NCBI GenBank assembly: GCA_937895345.1
Contig: CALAWP010000051.1
Coordinates: 62,001 to 126,000, forward strand
Source of the DNA: an uncultured Paenibacillus sp.
GTDB lineage: Bacteria; Bacillota; Bacilli; Paenibacillales; Paenibacillaceae
Reading direction: 5' to 3'
DNA: 64,000 nucleotides
Each line of letters starts with the position of its first letter. Within the stretch, counting starts at the first letter, position 1. A model generated the notes under the pieces. It did not search any database. It was not told the origin of the DNA and worked only from the letters and a program-made list of their open reading frames with translations. This document shows, piece after piece, positions 8,494 to 14,737 of the stretch. The translations under genes and the position numbers were made by a program.

Positions 8494-8646
8494 TTAGCTG
8501 CCGAAGCCGACGCTGCTCGATCCGCTGGAATCCGAAGGATTGGAATCGCTGCCGGAACCGCCTCTTCCGCCTCCGCGGCCTTTTTTCATCGTCATGCCCA
8601 CATCGAGCACTTCCAATTGCGGGTTGCTCCATTGCTTTTTGTCCAT
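8494..8646 (-). CDS. Lasso-type (paeninodin-like) precursor peptide with atypical Gly/Ser-rich core
   Basis: A 50-residue peptide starting at ATG 8646 behind GGGAGGTG. Residues 1-20 match the paeninodin-family leader: a basic-aromatic start (KKQW), P9, LEVLDV at 11-16, and MTM at 18-20, with the Thr that lasso peptidases need two residues before the cut. Residues 21-50 are unlike a lasso core: they are rich in Gly, Arg and Ser, with the first acidic residue at 34. The last residue is Ser, as in peptides phosphorylated by PadeK-type kinases. Leader and neighbours support a modified peptide. The product structure is unknown. Confidence 0.75.
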   Translation of the reverse strand: MDKKQWSNPQLEVLDVGMTMKKGRGGGRGGSGSDSNPSDSSGSSSVGFGS

Positions 8647-8722
8647 TTGCTTCACCTCCCGTTTACGAAAGATACGATCATCTTAACGCTTCACGAAGCA
8701 TCTGAATCCAAAAGAGATCGGC

Positions 8723-8740
8723 TGTTCTTTATAAAGAACA
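8723..8740. promoter_or_regulatory. Perfect 18-bp palindrome in the precursor promoter
   Basis: TGTTCTTTATAAAGAACA is a perfect inverted repeat. It lies 11 bases downstream of the proposed -10 element, where a repressor would block transcription, and could instead form a hairpin in the 5' leader. A near copy sits at 8394-8409. Confidence 0.55.
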
Positions 8741-8750
8741 ACTTTACTAA

Positions 8751-8779
8751 ATCTTAATCTGTTCTTAACTATCTGTCAA
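8751..8779 (-). promoter_or_regulatory. Sigma-A-type promoter of the RiPP-like cassette
   Basis: On the minus strand TTGACA (8779-8774) and TAAGAT (8756-8751) are separated by 17 bases. The inferred start point is about 100 bases before the precursor ATG. No competing promoter is visible between here and the precursor. Confidence 0.6.
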
Positions 8780-8933
8780 TCGAAATCGGTTTCAGCTGCA
8801 AGAGCAGCAATGCCCCGGTGGCGATCATCGATCCGCCCGTATCCGACCGTATCCGCTCGTCCAGGACCAGAAACAGGAACGCCTTGCGGTCGATGCGGCG
8901 AAGCTCCTTTATGGGTACCCTGATAAGAACGAG
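8769..8933 (-). other. Short coding-like remnant, unrecognised
   Basis: A minus-strand open stretch of 54 codons without a start codon, ending at 8769, reads KELRRIDRKAFLFLVLDERI and then a hydrophobic segment (GALLLLQLKPISID). It could be the tail of a decayed membrane protein, but no family was recognised. The cassette promoter -35 overlaps its last codons. The rest of 8780-9053 holds only AT-rich sequence before the monooxygenase gene. Confidence 0.2.
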
Positions 8934-9053
8934 TTACGCACAACCACCGCTCTTTCCTCGAATGTTAGTTGTTGCGATGCCAAATTTCACTTACTAATAT
9001 TGATAAACTATAAAATATAGAGTAAAATGAAGCAAACAAGGGAGGCGAACGAA

Positions 9054-10112
9054 ATGACTCATTCGGCCGCTATGGAAATCGGCATCAGCACGTTTTTGGA
9101 AGCGAATCCCTCGCCTGCGACAGGCAAAGCCGTCAGCCATCCGGAACGGCTCCGGCAGGCGGTAGAGGAAATCGTATTGGCCGATCAAGTCGGCCTCGAC
9201 GTTTACGGCATCGGCGAACATCACCGCGCCGACTATGCGGGAACCGCCCCGGCCGTTGTCTTGGCGGCGGCGGCGTCCGTCACGAAACGAATCCGGCTCA
9301 CAAGCGCCGTTACCGTCTTGTCCTCGGACGACCCGGTGCGCGTCTACGAGCAATTCGCCACGCTTGACGGGTTATCGGGCGGCCGCGCGGAAATTATGGC
9401 GGGAAGAGGCTCGTTCATCGAATCGTTTCCGCTGTTCGGTTACAGTTTAAACGATTACGATGAATTGTTCGAGGAAAAGCTGGAGCTGCTGCTTCGCATT
9501 CGCGAAACGGAAAGAGTAACCTGGCCCGGCGGCCATCGCCCCGCCATCGACAATCTTGGCGTATATCCAAGGGCGGTGCAGGAGCCGCTGCCGGTCTGGA
9601 TCGCCAGCGGCGGCAATCCCGAGTCGGCCATTCGGGCCGGCACGCTGGGGCTTCCAGTCGTCTTCGCGATTATCGGGGGAATGCCGGAACGGTTCGCTCC
9701 GCTTGTCCATCTGTACAAGCAAGCGGCTGCGCAAGCCGGTCACGATCCGGCCAAGCTGCAAATCGCGACGCACTCACACGGCTTTGTCGGCGAAACGACC
9801 GAGCAGGCCGCCGAGCTGTTCTTCCCTCACAATCAGGCGCAGATGAACGTCATCGGCCGCGAACGAGGATGGCCGCCGCTGACGCGCGCCAACTACGACG
9901 CCTCCCGCGATCTGCGCGGCGCGCTGTACGTTGGCGACCCCGAGTATGTAGCGGAAAAGATTTTGTTGCTGCGCAAAAATTTGGGCGTCACCCGTTTCTT
10001 CCTGCATGTGGACGTAAGCACGATGCCGCATCGCGACGTGCTGCGCTCCATCGAGCTGCTCGGCACCAAAGTCGCGCCGATCGTGCGCAAGGAGCTTGAA
10101 CGCCAAGGCTGA
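9054..10112 (+). CDS. LLM-class flavin-dependent oxidoreductase (luciferase-like monooxygenase)
   Basis: TIM-barrel protein of 352 residues that would use reduced FMN or F420-like flavin to oxygenate a substrate. Family markers are MEIGISTF at the first strand, GIGEHH (about residue 59) lining the flavin site, TSAVTVLSSDDPVRVYEQFATLDGLSGGR (about 90-118) and LPVWIASGG near residue 180, followed by the C-terminal GDPEYVAEKI segment. ATG at 9054 follows GGGAGG; an earlier ATG at 9027 has no ribosome binding site. It stands alone between the RiPP-like cassette, which runs away from it, and a terminator. The substrate is unknown. Confidence 0.85.
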   Translation: MTHSAAMEIGISTFLEANPSPATGKAVSHPERLRQAVEEIVLADQVGLDVYGIGEHHRADYAGTAPAVVLAAAASVTKRIRLTSAVTVLSSDDPVRVYEQFATLDGLSGGRAEIMAGRGSFIESFPLFGYSLNDYDELFEEKLELLLRIRETERVTWPGGHRPAIDNLGVYPRAVQEPLPVWIASGGNPESAIRAGTLGLPVVFAIIGGMPERFAPLVHLYKQAAAQAGHDPAKLQIATHSHGFVGETTEQAAELFFPHNQAQMNVIGRERGWPPLTRANYDASRDLRGALYVGDPEYVAEKILLLRKNLGVTRFFLHVDVSTMPHRDVLRSIELLGTKVAPIVRKELERQG

Positions 10113-10164
10113 GCGGCGTCTCTCGCCGACCCGGTATGACCGGCGTGCTGGTTAAAGACACAAC

Positions 10165-10197
10165 AAAAGGAGCCTTCCGTATGGAGGGCTCCCTTTG
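10165..10197. terminator. Terminator after the LLM oxidoreductase
   Basis: AAAGGAGCC at 10166-10174 pairs with GGCTCCCTTT at 10187-10196 with one bulge. It lies between converging genes (LLM gene on plus, SRPBCC gene on minus) and may serve both. Confidence 0.6.
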
Positions 10198-10238
10198 TTT
10201 CCCGAATATCACAGAACGTCGCAGACGCGCTTCCCGCA

Positions 10239-10744
10239 TTAATTCGATTGCAGATGCTCGGCCAGGCGATCCCAGGTTTCCCGGATGCCTTGCTCCATTC
10301 CCATCTCCAGCACCTGCTGAAGCGCTTCTTCCGATTCGTAGCGTCCGATGCTGACCACTTTCGTCCGGGAACCGAGATCTTCGAAGATGATCGTCGACTC
10401 GGTCGCGGGCATCCCTTCCGCTTCGTTTCCTTCCGCATCCGAGAAATAATCGATATAGACGAATTTCTCCGGAGCGTCAATTTCCTGATAGACCGCCTTG
10501 CCCCACGATTCAAACCCGTAGAAGTCGCCTTGATTGCGATCGACGCATTTCATGCAGTAGTGCCACACTCCGCCCGGACGAAAATCCACGTTGCAGACGG
10601 TAACCTCCCAGCCGCGCGGGCCCCACCATTGCTTCAAATGCTCCGCTTCCGTAAACGCTTTGAATACCAGCTCCCGGGGCGCATCGAATACTCTCTCCAG
10701 TATAATTTCCTTGCCTTCCGCTCTTACGTCATTGCGTTTGCCAT
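10239..10744 (-). CDS. SRPBCC (AHSA1-like) protein, apparent frameshift at the 5' end
   Basis: Small hydrophobic-ligand-binding protein of the AHSA1 (Aha1-like) group. The frame ending at 10239 contains the family N-terminus GKEIILERVFDAPRELVFKA, then HLKQWWGPRGW and the closing WDRLAEHL helix. The expected start, ATG at 10744 with AAGGAGG ten bases before it, is one base out of frame: it runs into TAA after six codons. Restoring one A in the AAA run at about 10737 would join the frames. No in-frame ATG, GTG or TTG exists upstream of residue 40. Either the gene is inactivated, the base is a sequence error, or translation starts at a rare codon. It follows the ArsR gene by about 30 bases, a common pairing. 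Confidence 0.7.
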
Positions 10745-10772
10745 TGGGTTGCAGCCTCCTTGGTTTGATTGC

Positions 10773-11144
10773 TTAATCCTTCCGTTCCTCTTTCGACAAC
10801 GCTTCTTTGCTCTGGAGCATCTTTAAGTATCGATCCAAGTTGTCATAACGTTCTTCCCATACCGCGCGGTATTGTTCCAGCCACCGGTCCAGTTCCCGGA
10901 ACGGCTCCGGCCGCAGCCGATAGTTGCGGCGGTTGGCTTCGGCCTGCACCTCGACAAGCCCGGCCTCGAGCAGCACCTTCAAATGCTTCGAGGCTTGCGG
11001 CTGACGCAAGCCGGCCGTGTCGGCAATTTCCCCGACCGTCATCGGACCGTCCAGCAGCAGCTCCACAATATGCAGCCGGTTCGGCTCCGACAACGCGCTG
11101 AAAGTCGTCGTATCCATCATGTCGTTATCGGGTTGATGAAACAT
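10773..11144 (-). CDS. ArsR-family winged-helix repressor
   Basis: Protein of 123 residues with the ArsR fold: TFSALSEPNRLHIVELLLDG, then MTVGEIADTAGLRQPQASKHLKVL as the recognition helix-turn-helix and a beta wing ending NYRLRPEP. No ArsR-type CxC metal site is seen, so it is probably not a metal sensor; members next to SRPBCC genes usually bind other cues. Start at 11144 is the longest frame; ATG-ATG at 11120-11117 would remove eight residues that are not part of the fold. Neither start has a clear ribosome binding site. Regulation by itself is plausible through the inverted repeat at 11252-11273. Confidence 0.85.
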   Translation of the reverse strand: MFHQPDNDMMDTTTFSALSEPNRLHIVELLLDGPMTVGEIADTAGLRQPQASKHLKVLLEAGLVEVQAEANRRNYRLRPEPFRELDRWLEQYRAVWEERYDNLDRYLKMLQSKEALSKEERKD

Positions 11145-11251
11145 TGCGGTCCAAGGTTACGGCGCCGATCGTAGCAACGGGATTCATCCTATCCGCTCAC
11201 CTCGTTTCATGCGTTCCTGCCGTAATCCTGAATTAAATATACCATATAGGG

Positions 11252-11273
11252 AATATTCCTGTAAAGGAATATT
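11252..11273. promoter_or_regulatory. 22-bp inverted repeat, candidate ArsR operator
   Basis: AATATTCCT and AGGAATATT are perfect 9-bp arms around GTAA. On the minus strand TTTACA with an 18-base spacer to TATATT forms a plausible promoter for the ArsR gene, and the repeat covers its -35. It lies in the gap shared with the divergent aldo/keto reductase, so it could control both. Confidence 0.55.
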
Positions 11274-11386
11274 TAATCGAAATATTTATACGCATTGATA
11301 GCGCAAACAAGTATATGTCACAATAGGAGGCGAAGGTTCTTCAATAGACATTGCGCTAAATGATCAGCAGGAAGGAAGGAAGCGAA

Positions 11387-12304
11387 ATGAAAACGATACA
11401 ACTTGGTCCCGGCGTTATGGAGGTTCCTGCCGTTGCGGTAGGCTGCATGCGAATCAACTCGTTGAGCAAAACGGAAGCCGGGCGGTTTGTCCGCACCTCT
11501 CTGGAGCTCGGCGCCAACTTTTTCGACCATGCGGACATATACGGCGGAGGCGCTTGCGAAGAAATATTCGCCGAGGCGGCCGGGATGAACGACGACATCC
11601 GCGAGAAGCTTATCCTTCAATCGAAATGCGGCATTCGGAAAGGGATGTTCGACTTTTCCAAGGAACATATCCTTCAATCGGTAGACGGCATATTGCAAAG
11701 ACTGCGCACCGACTACCTGGATATTTTGCTGCTGCACCGTCCCGATGCGCTCGTCGAGCCGGAGGAAGTGGCGGAAGCGTTCGACAAGCTGGAAAGCTCG
11801 GGCAAAGTCCGCCATTTCGGCGTTTCGAACCAAAATCCGATGCAAATTCAGTTGTTAAAAAAATATGTCAAGCAGCCGATCGTCGCCAACCAGCTGCAGC
11901 TCAGCATAACCAACGCCACGATGATCTCAAGCGGAATCAACGTCAATATGGAAAACGACGCCGCCGTCAATCGGGACGGGAGCGTGCTGGATTATTGCAG
12001 GCTGAACGATATAACAATCCAGCCTTGGTCGCCGTTCCAGTACGGCTTCTTCGAAGGCGTATTTCTGGGCAGCGACAAATTTCCCGAACTGAACCGCAAG
12101 ATCGACGAAATTGCTGCCCATTACGGGGTCAGCAACACGACCATAGCGATCGCTTGGCTGCTGCGCCATCCCGCCAACATCCAGCCGGTGACCGGCACGA
12201 TGAACATCGAACGGCTGCGGGACTGCTGCAAGGCTGCCGACATCCGTCTGACAAGGGAAGAATGGTACGACATCTACCGCGCGGCAGGCAATATTCTTCC
12301 TTAG
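11387..12304 (+). CDS. Aldo/keto reductase
   Basis: Cytosolic NADPH-dependent carbonyl reductase of 305 residues, (alpha/beta)8 barrel. Catalytic tetrad residues are visible: Asp and Tyr in FDHADIYGGG (about residues 48-53), Lys in LILQSKCG (about 80), and His in LLLHRPD (about 115). The C-terminal NADPH loop is seen as IQPVTGTMNIERLRDCCKA. Overall it resembles the YdhF branch of the family. ATG at 11387 follows GGAAGGAAG. It is divergent from the ArsR/SRPBCC pair and followed by a strong terminator. Confidence 0.88.
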   Translation: MKTIQLGPGVMEVPAVAVGCMRINSLSKTEAGRFVRTSLELGANFFDHADIYGGGACEEIFAEAAGMNDDIREKLILQSKCGIRKGMFDFSKEHILQSVDGILQRLRTDYLDILLLHRPDALVEPEEVAEAFDKLESSGKVRHFGVSNQNPMQIQLLKKYVKQPIVANQLQLSITNATMISSGINVNMENDAAVNRDGSVLDYCRLNDITIQPWSPFQYGFFEGVFLGSDKFPELNRKIDEIAAHYGVSNTTIAIAWLLRHPANIQPVTGTMNIERLRDCCKAADIRLTREEWYDIYRAAGNILP

Positions 12305-12340
12305 AGTCAGGTTCTGCATAAACGCACGCTCATACATCAT

Positions 12341-12396
12341 AAATAGAATTTCATCCCAAATAATCGCTTTTAAATCGGGTGAAGTTCTATTTTTTT
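12341..12396 (+). terminator. Intrinsic terminator of the aldo/keto reductase gene
   Basis: AAATAGAA-TTCA-CC (from 12341) pairs with GG-TGAA-TTCTATTT with small mismatches, followed by T-rich sequence to 12396. Confidence 0.7.
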
Positions 12397-12409
12397 GTTC
12401 AAAAATATA

Positions 12410-12438
12410 TTGATAATATGAGAATGATCTCATATACT
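12410..12438 (+). promoter_or_regulatory. Promoter with palindromic spacer
   Basis: TTGATA (12410-12415) and TATACT (12433-12438) are 17 bases apart. The spacer contains ATATGAG and CTCATAT arms around six bases, a possible operator. It would drive the DUF4234-DUF2752 operon with a leader of about 170 bases. Confidence 0.55.
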
Positions 12439-12444
12439 AGTTTT

Positions 12445-12612
12445 GTCGCTTCGTGTTGCATCAACCGGAACGACCGGCCGATCCTGCAAGGCAGGGTCGT
12501 TTTTTTAGGAGAGCGGGAAACCGCTTTACTTTCTAGGCCTGCCGGTTAGCCAGCCATGCCGGCAACGCTTGCGAACCCAGGCCTCGAAATAAAAAAGACC
12601 AGGATGGTGGAT
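12445..12612 (+). promoter_or_regulatory. Structured 5' leader of the DUF4234 operon
   Basis: Three structures follow each other. ACGACC (12469) pairs with GGTCGT before seven T, a terminator-like hairpin ending near 12507. AGCGG-GAAA-CCGCT (about 12513-12526) is a GNRA-capped hairpin. AGGCCTG (from about 12534) pairs with CAGGCCT (ending about 12586) and encloses GCCGG/CCGGC. The last is a closed multi-stem element just before the ribosome binding site. No known riboswitch class was recognised. Confidence 0.4.
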
Positions 12613-12957
12613 ATGGTTACACAAAGAAATGTAGCGGTAGCAATTATTTTATCCTTAGTTACTTGCGGTATCTATGGAATTTATTGGTTTATAGTAATGA
12701 CCAATGAAGTCGGCCGACTGAGCGGCGACTCCTCCTTTACGGGCGGCAAGCATTTTCTGCTGACACTCGTCACTTGCGGTATTTGGAGCATCGTATGGGC
12801 TTACCAAGTTGGTCAGCATGTAGCGGAAGCCCAACGCCAACGCGGTATGCAGGTTAGCGACAACGCCATCATTTATCTTGTGCTCAGCATCTTCGGCCTT
12901 GGCATTATCGTGTACGCACTGGTGCAATCCGATGTTAACAAGATGGCACAGCCTTAA
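12613..12957 (+). CDS. DUF4234 small membrane protein
   Basis: Protein of 114 residues with three hydrophobic helices. DUF4234 signature segments are IILSLVTCGIYGIYWFIVMTNEV and its near repeat LLTLVTCGIWSIVWAYQVG, each with a TCGIxxxxW core, and a third helix LVLSIFGLGIIVYALVQ. Function is unknown. ATG at 12613 has AGG nine bases upstream; ATG at 12604 is also possible. Its 3' end overlaps the DUF2752 gene by 26 bases, which implies translational coupling. Confidence 0.8.
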   Translation: MVTQRNVAVAIILSLVTCGIYGIYWFIVMTNEVGRLSGDSSFTGGKHFLLTLVTCGIWSIVWAYQVGQHVAEAQRQRGMQVSDNAIIYLVLSIFGLGIIVYALVQSDVNKMAQP

Positions 12958-13342
12958 GCGCTTTGCGCAAAGGAACCCCAAGCTCGCTTGGGGTTCCTTG
13001 ATCGGCGCAGGCGGGTTGTTGTATTTGAAGGCATGGCTGCCGCTCACCAATCTCGGCATACCGTGCGTCTTTCACGAAGTGACCGGCTTATATTGTCCGG
13101 GCTGCGGCATGACCCGAGCCGCCCTGTCCGCATTTGAGCTCGATTTCGAGCAGGCTCTGCGCTTCAATGTATTGCCGGCCGTTCTTATTCCGCTGGGAAT
13201 CGCCTACGCATGGGCGAACCGCAAGAAGCGCAAGCGCGCTTCCTATGTGCTGATCGGCGCCATGCTGGCGCTGACGCTGCTGTTCGGCGTGCTGCGAAAT
13301 ATTCCGCCTTTCGATTGGCTGGCGCCGACCGTCATCGGATAA
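12932..13342 (+). CDS. DUF2752 membrane protein
   Basis: Protein of 136 residues. The DUF2752 core TGLYCPGCGMTRAALSAFELDFEQALRFN holds the conserved CPGCGxTRA motif, whose cysteines sit at a membrane boundary, followed by two hydrophobic helices (LPAVLIPLGIAYAW and IGAMLALTLLFGVLRNI). Function unknown; the two-Cys motif suggests redox or metal binding. The start at 12932 lies inside the DUF4234 gene; the two families often occur together. It converges with greA at a gap of only 9 bases. Confidence 0.8.
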   Translation: MLTRWHSLKRFAQRNPKLAWGSLIGAGGLLYLKAWLPLTNLGIPCVFHEVTGLYCPGCGMTRAALSAFELDFEQALRFNVLPAVLIPLGIAYAWANRKKRKRASYVLIGAMLALTLLFGVLRNIPPFDWLAPTVIG

Positions 13343-13351
13343 CGGGCCGCA

Positions 13352-13831
13352 TCAGCTGTACTTAATATCCAACAGCTCGTATTCGATGATGCCCATCGGA
13401 GCGTTGACCGATATTTTATCTCCGGTTTTTTTGCCCATCAGCTCTTTGCCGAGCGGGCTTTCATACGATATTTTGTTGGCAGCGGCGTCCGCTTCGGCAG
13501 GACCGACAATTTGGTATTCCAGCTTTTCGTCAAACTCGATATCGCGAAGGAGCACTGTCGCTCCGACGCCGACCTCGCCCTGGCTCAAGCTGTCCGTGTC
13601 GACGACCTTGGCGATCTTCAGCATTCTCTCCAGCGCCAATATTCTCGTCTCCATAAACGCCTGGTCGTCCTTGGCGGAATGATATTCGCTGTTCTCCCTC
13701 AAGTCGCCGTAACTGATCGCCACCTTCAGGCGCTCGGCCAGCTCCCTGCGCTTTACGGTCTTCAGCTCGTGCAGCTCCTCCTCGATCTTGGCCAATCCTT
13801 CTTTCGTTACGATCAACTCTTCATTTGCCAT
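13352..13831 (-). CDS. greA: Transcription elongation factor GreA
   Basis: Binds the RNA polymerase secondary channel and stimulates cleavage of backtracked RNA. The 159-residue protein has the N-terminal antiparallel coiled coil with the acidic tip (YGDLRENSEYHSAKDD, about residues 41-56) and the C-terminal FKBP-like domain (VGATVLLRD to SPLGKELMGKKTGD). Length matches the family. A ribosome binding site AAGGAGAT lies about 8 bases before the ATG. It faces the DUF2752 gene. Confidence 0.95.
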   Translation of the reverse strand: MANEELIVTKEGLAKIEEELHELKTVKRRELAERLKVAISYGDLRENSEYHSAKDDQAFMETRILALERMLKIAKVVDTDSLSQGEVGVGATVLLRDIEFDEKLEYQIVGPAEADAAANKISYESPLGKELMGKKTGDKISVNAPMGIIEYELLDIKYS

Positions 13832-13912
13832 CCCTGCGATCTCCTTTACAACATTCGTTATGAATATATATTCAGCCGTTCCGTGCGATCTATACCAAAA
13901 ATTTACGGGAAC

Positions 13913-13934
13913 AGGCCATCCGCCCGGATGGCCT
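13913..13934 (-). terminator. Terminator after the ThDP enzyme/CMD/ATL operon
   Basis: AGGCCATCC and GGATGGCCT form a perfect 9-bp stem around GCCC. It lies 15 bases after the ATL stop on the minus strand; an AT-rich tract follows. greA starts 80 bases further on. Confidence 0.6.
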
Positions 13935-13948
13935 GCCTATGTGGTGGA

Positions 13949-14284
13949 CTAATCTTCGCTTTCCGGCCATGGGACCGCATCCGGCATATAACGGTAACGG
14001 GACAGGTCGATGCGTCCATCCGCGCCAATCGTGACCCCTTCCTCCCGCAGATTGGCCATTTGAAGAAAGCGGCCTTCGTCGTCCAGAATCGCAACTTCTC
14101 CCTTGGCGTTGACGACTCTGTGCCATGGAAGGCCGTACGGGATGCTCATGGCATGCAAAATCCGAACGACCTGCCTTGCTCCTCTCGCGCTTCCTGCCAG
14201 CTCCGCGATTTGACCGTACGTCATAACCCGGCCCGGGGGAATGCTCTTGATGATCCGGATGACCTTGCGGGTATAAGGCTGCAT
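13949..14284 (-). CDS. Alkyltransferase-like protein (ATL), non-catalytic MGMT homologue
   Basis: Protein of 111 residues with the DNA-binding half of O6-alkylguanine-DNA methyltransferase: TRKVIRIIKSIPPGRVMTYGQIAELAG, the helix ARQVVRILHAM, and GLPWHRVV at residues 51-58. In methyltransferases the last motif is PCHRV and the Cys accepts the alkyl group; here Trp54 replaces it. Such ATL proteins flip and bind O6-alkylguanine and hand it to nucleotide excision repair. ATG at 14284 follows AAGGAG at a rather long spacing. It is the last gene of the operon with the ThDP enzyme and the CMD protein. Confidence 0.88.
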   Translation of the reverse strand: MQPYTRKVIRIIKSIPPGRVMTYGQIAELAGSARGARQVVRILHAMSIPYGLPWHRVVNAKGEVAILDDEGRFLQMANLREEGVTIGADGRIDLSRYRYMPDAVPWPESED

Positions 14285-14312
14285 CGCGCCATCGGCTCCT
14301 TTCTTGCCGCCG

Positions 14313-14723
14313 CTAAACGACGATTCCCCGCTCCTGGAACACTTTGCGTACGGAGACCAATGCTCCGCAGGCTTTCGGGAACCCCGCATATCCGCCGCAA
14401 TGCAGGACGATTTCGAGCAGCTCTTCCGGCGTCATGCCGACGTTCAGCGCCGCATGAACGTGCAAGGGCAGCTGCTCGGTCGCACCTTGCGTAATCAGAG
14501 ACGTTATCGTCACGATTTCGCGCTGCTTCAAATCCAGCACGCCGCGCGAATACAGATCGCCGAAGCCGAAGGCGATCAGCGTATGGCCGAAATCGGGAAA
14601 AAATTCGCCCAATTGCTGCACCGTCCCGACGCCTTGTTCCCCCGCCATGGCGCGCAGCGTATCCAATCCGGCCTCGTATCGCTCCTTATTCGTTTGGCCC
14701 GGTTGCGTTTGATTCAAGCTCAT
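14313..14723 (-). CDS. Carboxymuconolactone decarboxylase (CMD) family protein
   Basis: All-helical protein of 136 residues. The core REIVTITSLITQGATEQLPLHVHAALNVGMTPEELLEIVLHCGGYAGFPKA matches the CMD fold. The CxxC of AhpD-type peroxidase members is absent; a single Cys (HCGGYAG) is present, so a thiol-peroxidase role is not supported. It starts 14 bases after the ThDP enzyme stop and ends 28 bases before the ATL gene, so the three form an operon. Role in that pathway is unknown. Confidence 0.85.
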   Translation of the reverse strand: MSLNQTQPGQTNKERYEAGLDTLRAMAGEQGVGTVQQLGEFFPDFGHTLIAFGFGDLYSRGVLDLKQREIVTITSLITQGATEQLPLHVHAALNVGMTPEELLEIVLHCGGYAGFPKACGALVSVRKVFQERGIVV

Positions 14724-14737
14724 GCGTGTCTCTCCCC

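Noticed and set aside
11120..11190. Upstream reading frame of 20 codons before the ArsR gene
   Set aside because: An ATG at about 11187 opens a short frame ending close to an internal ATG-ATG of the ArsR gene, but nothing else supports translation.
12412..12440. Fur box
   Set aside because: TGAGAATGATCTCA resembles a Fur half-pair but is one base short of the 7-1-7 arrangement, and the operon has no iron-related gene.
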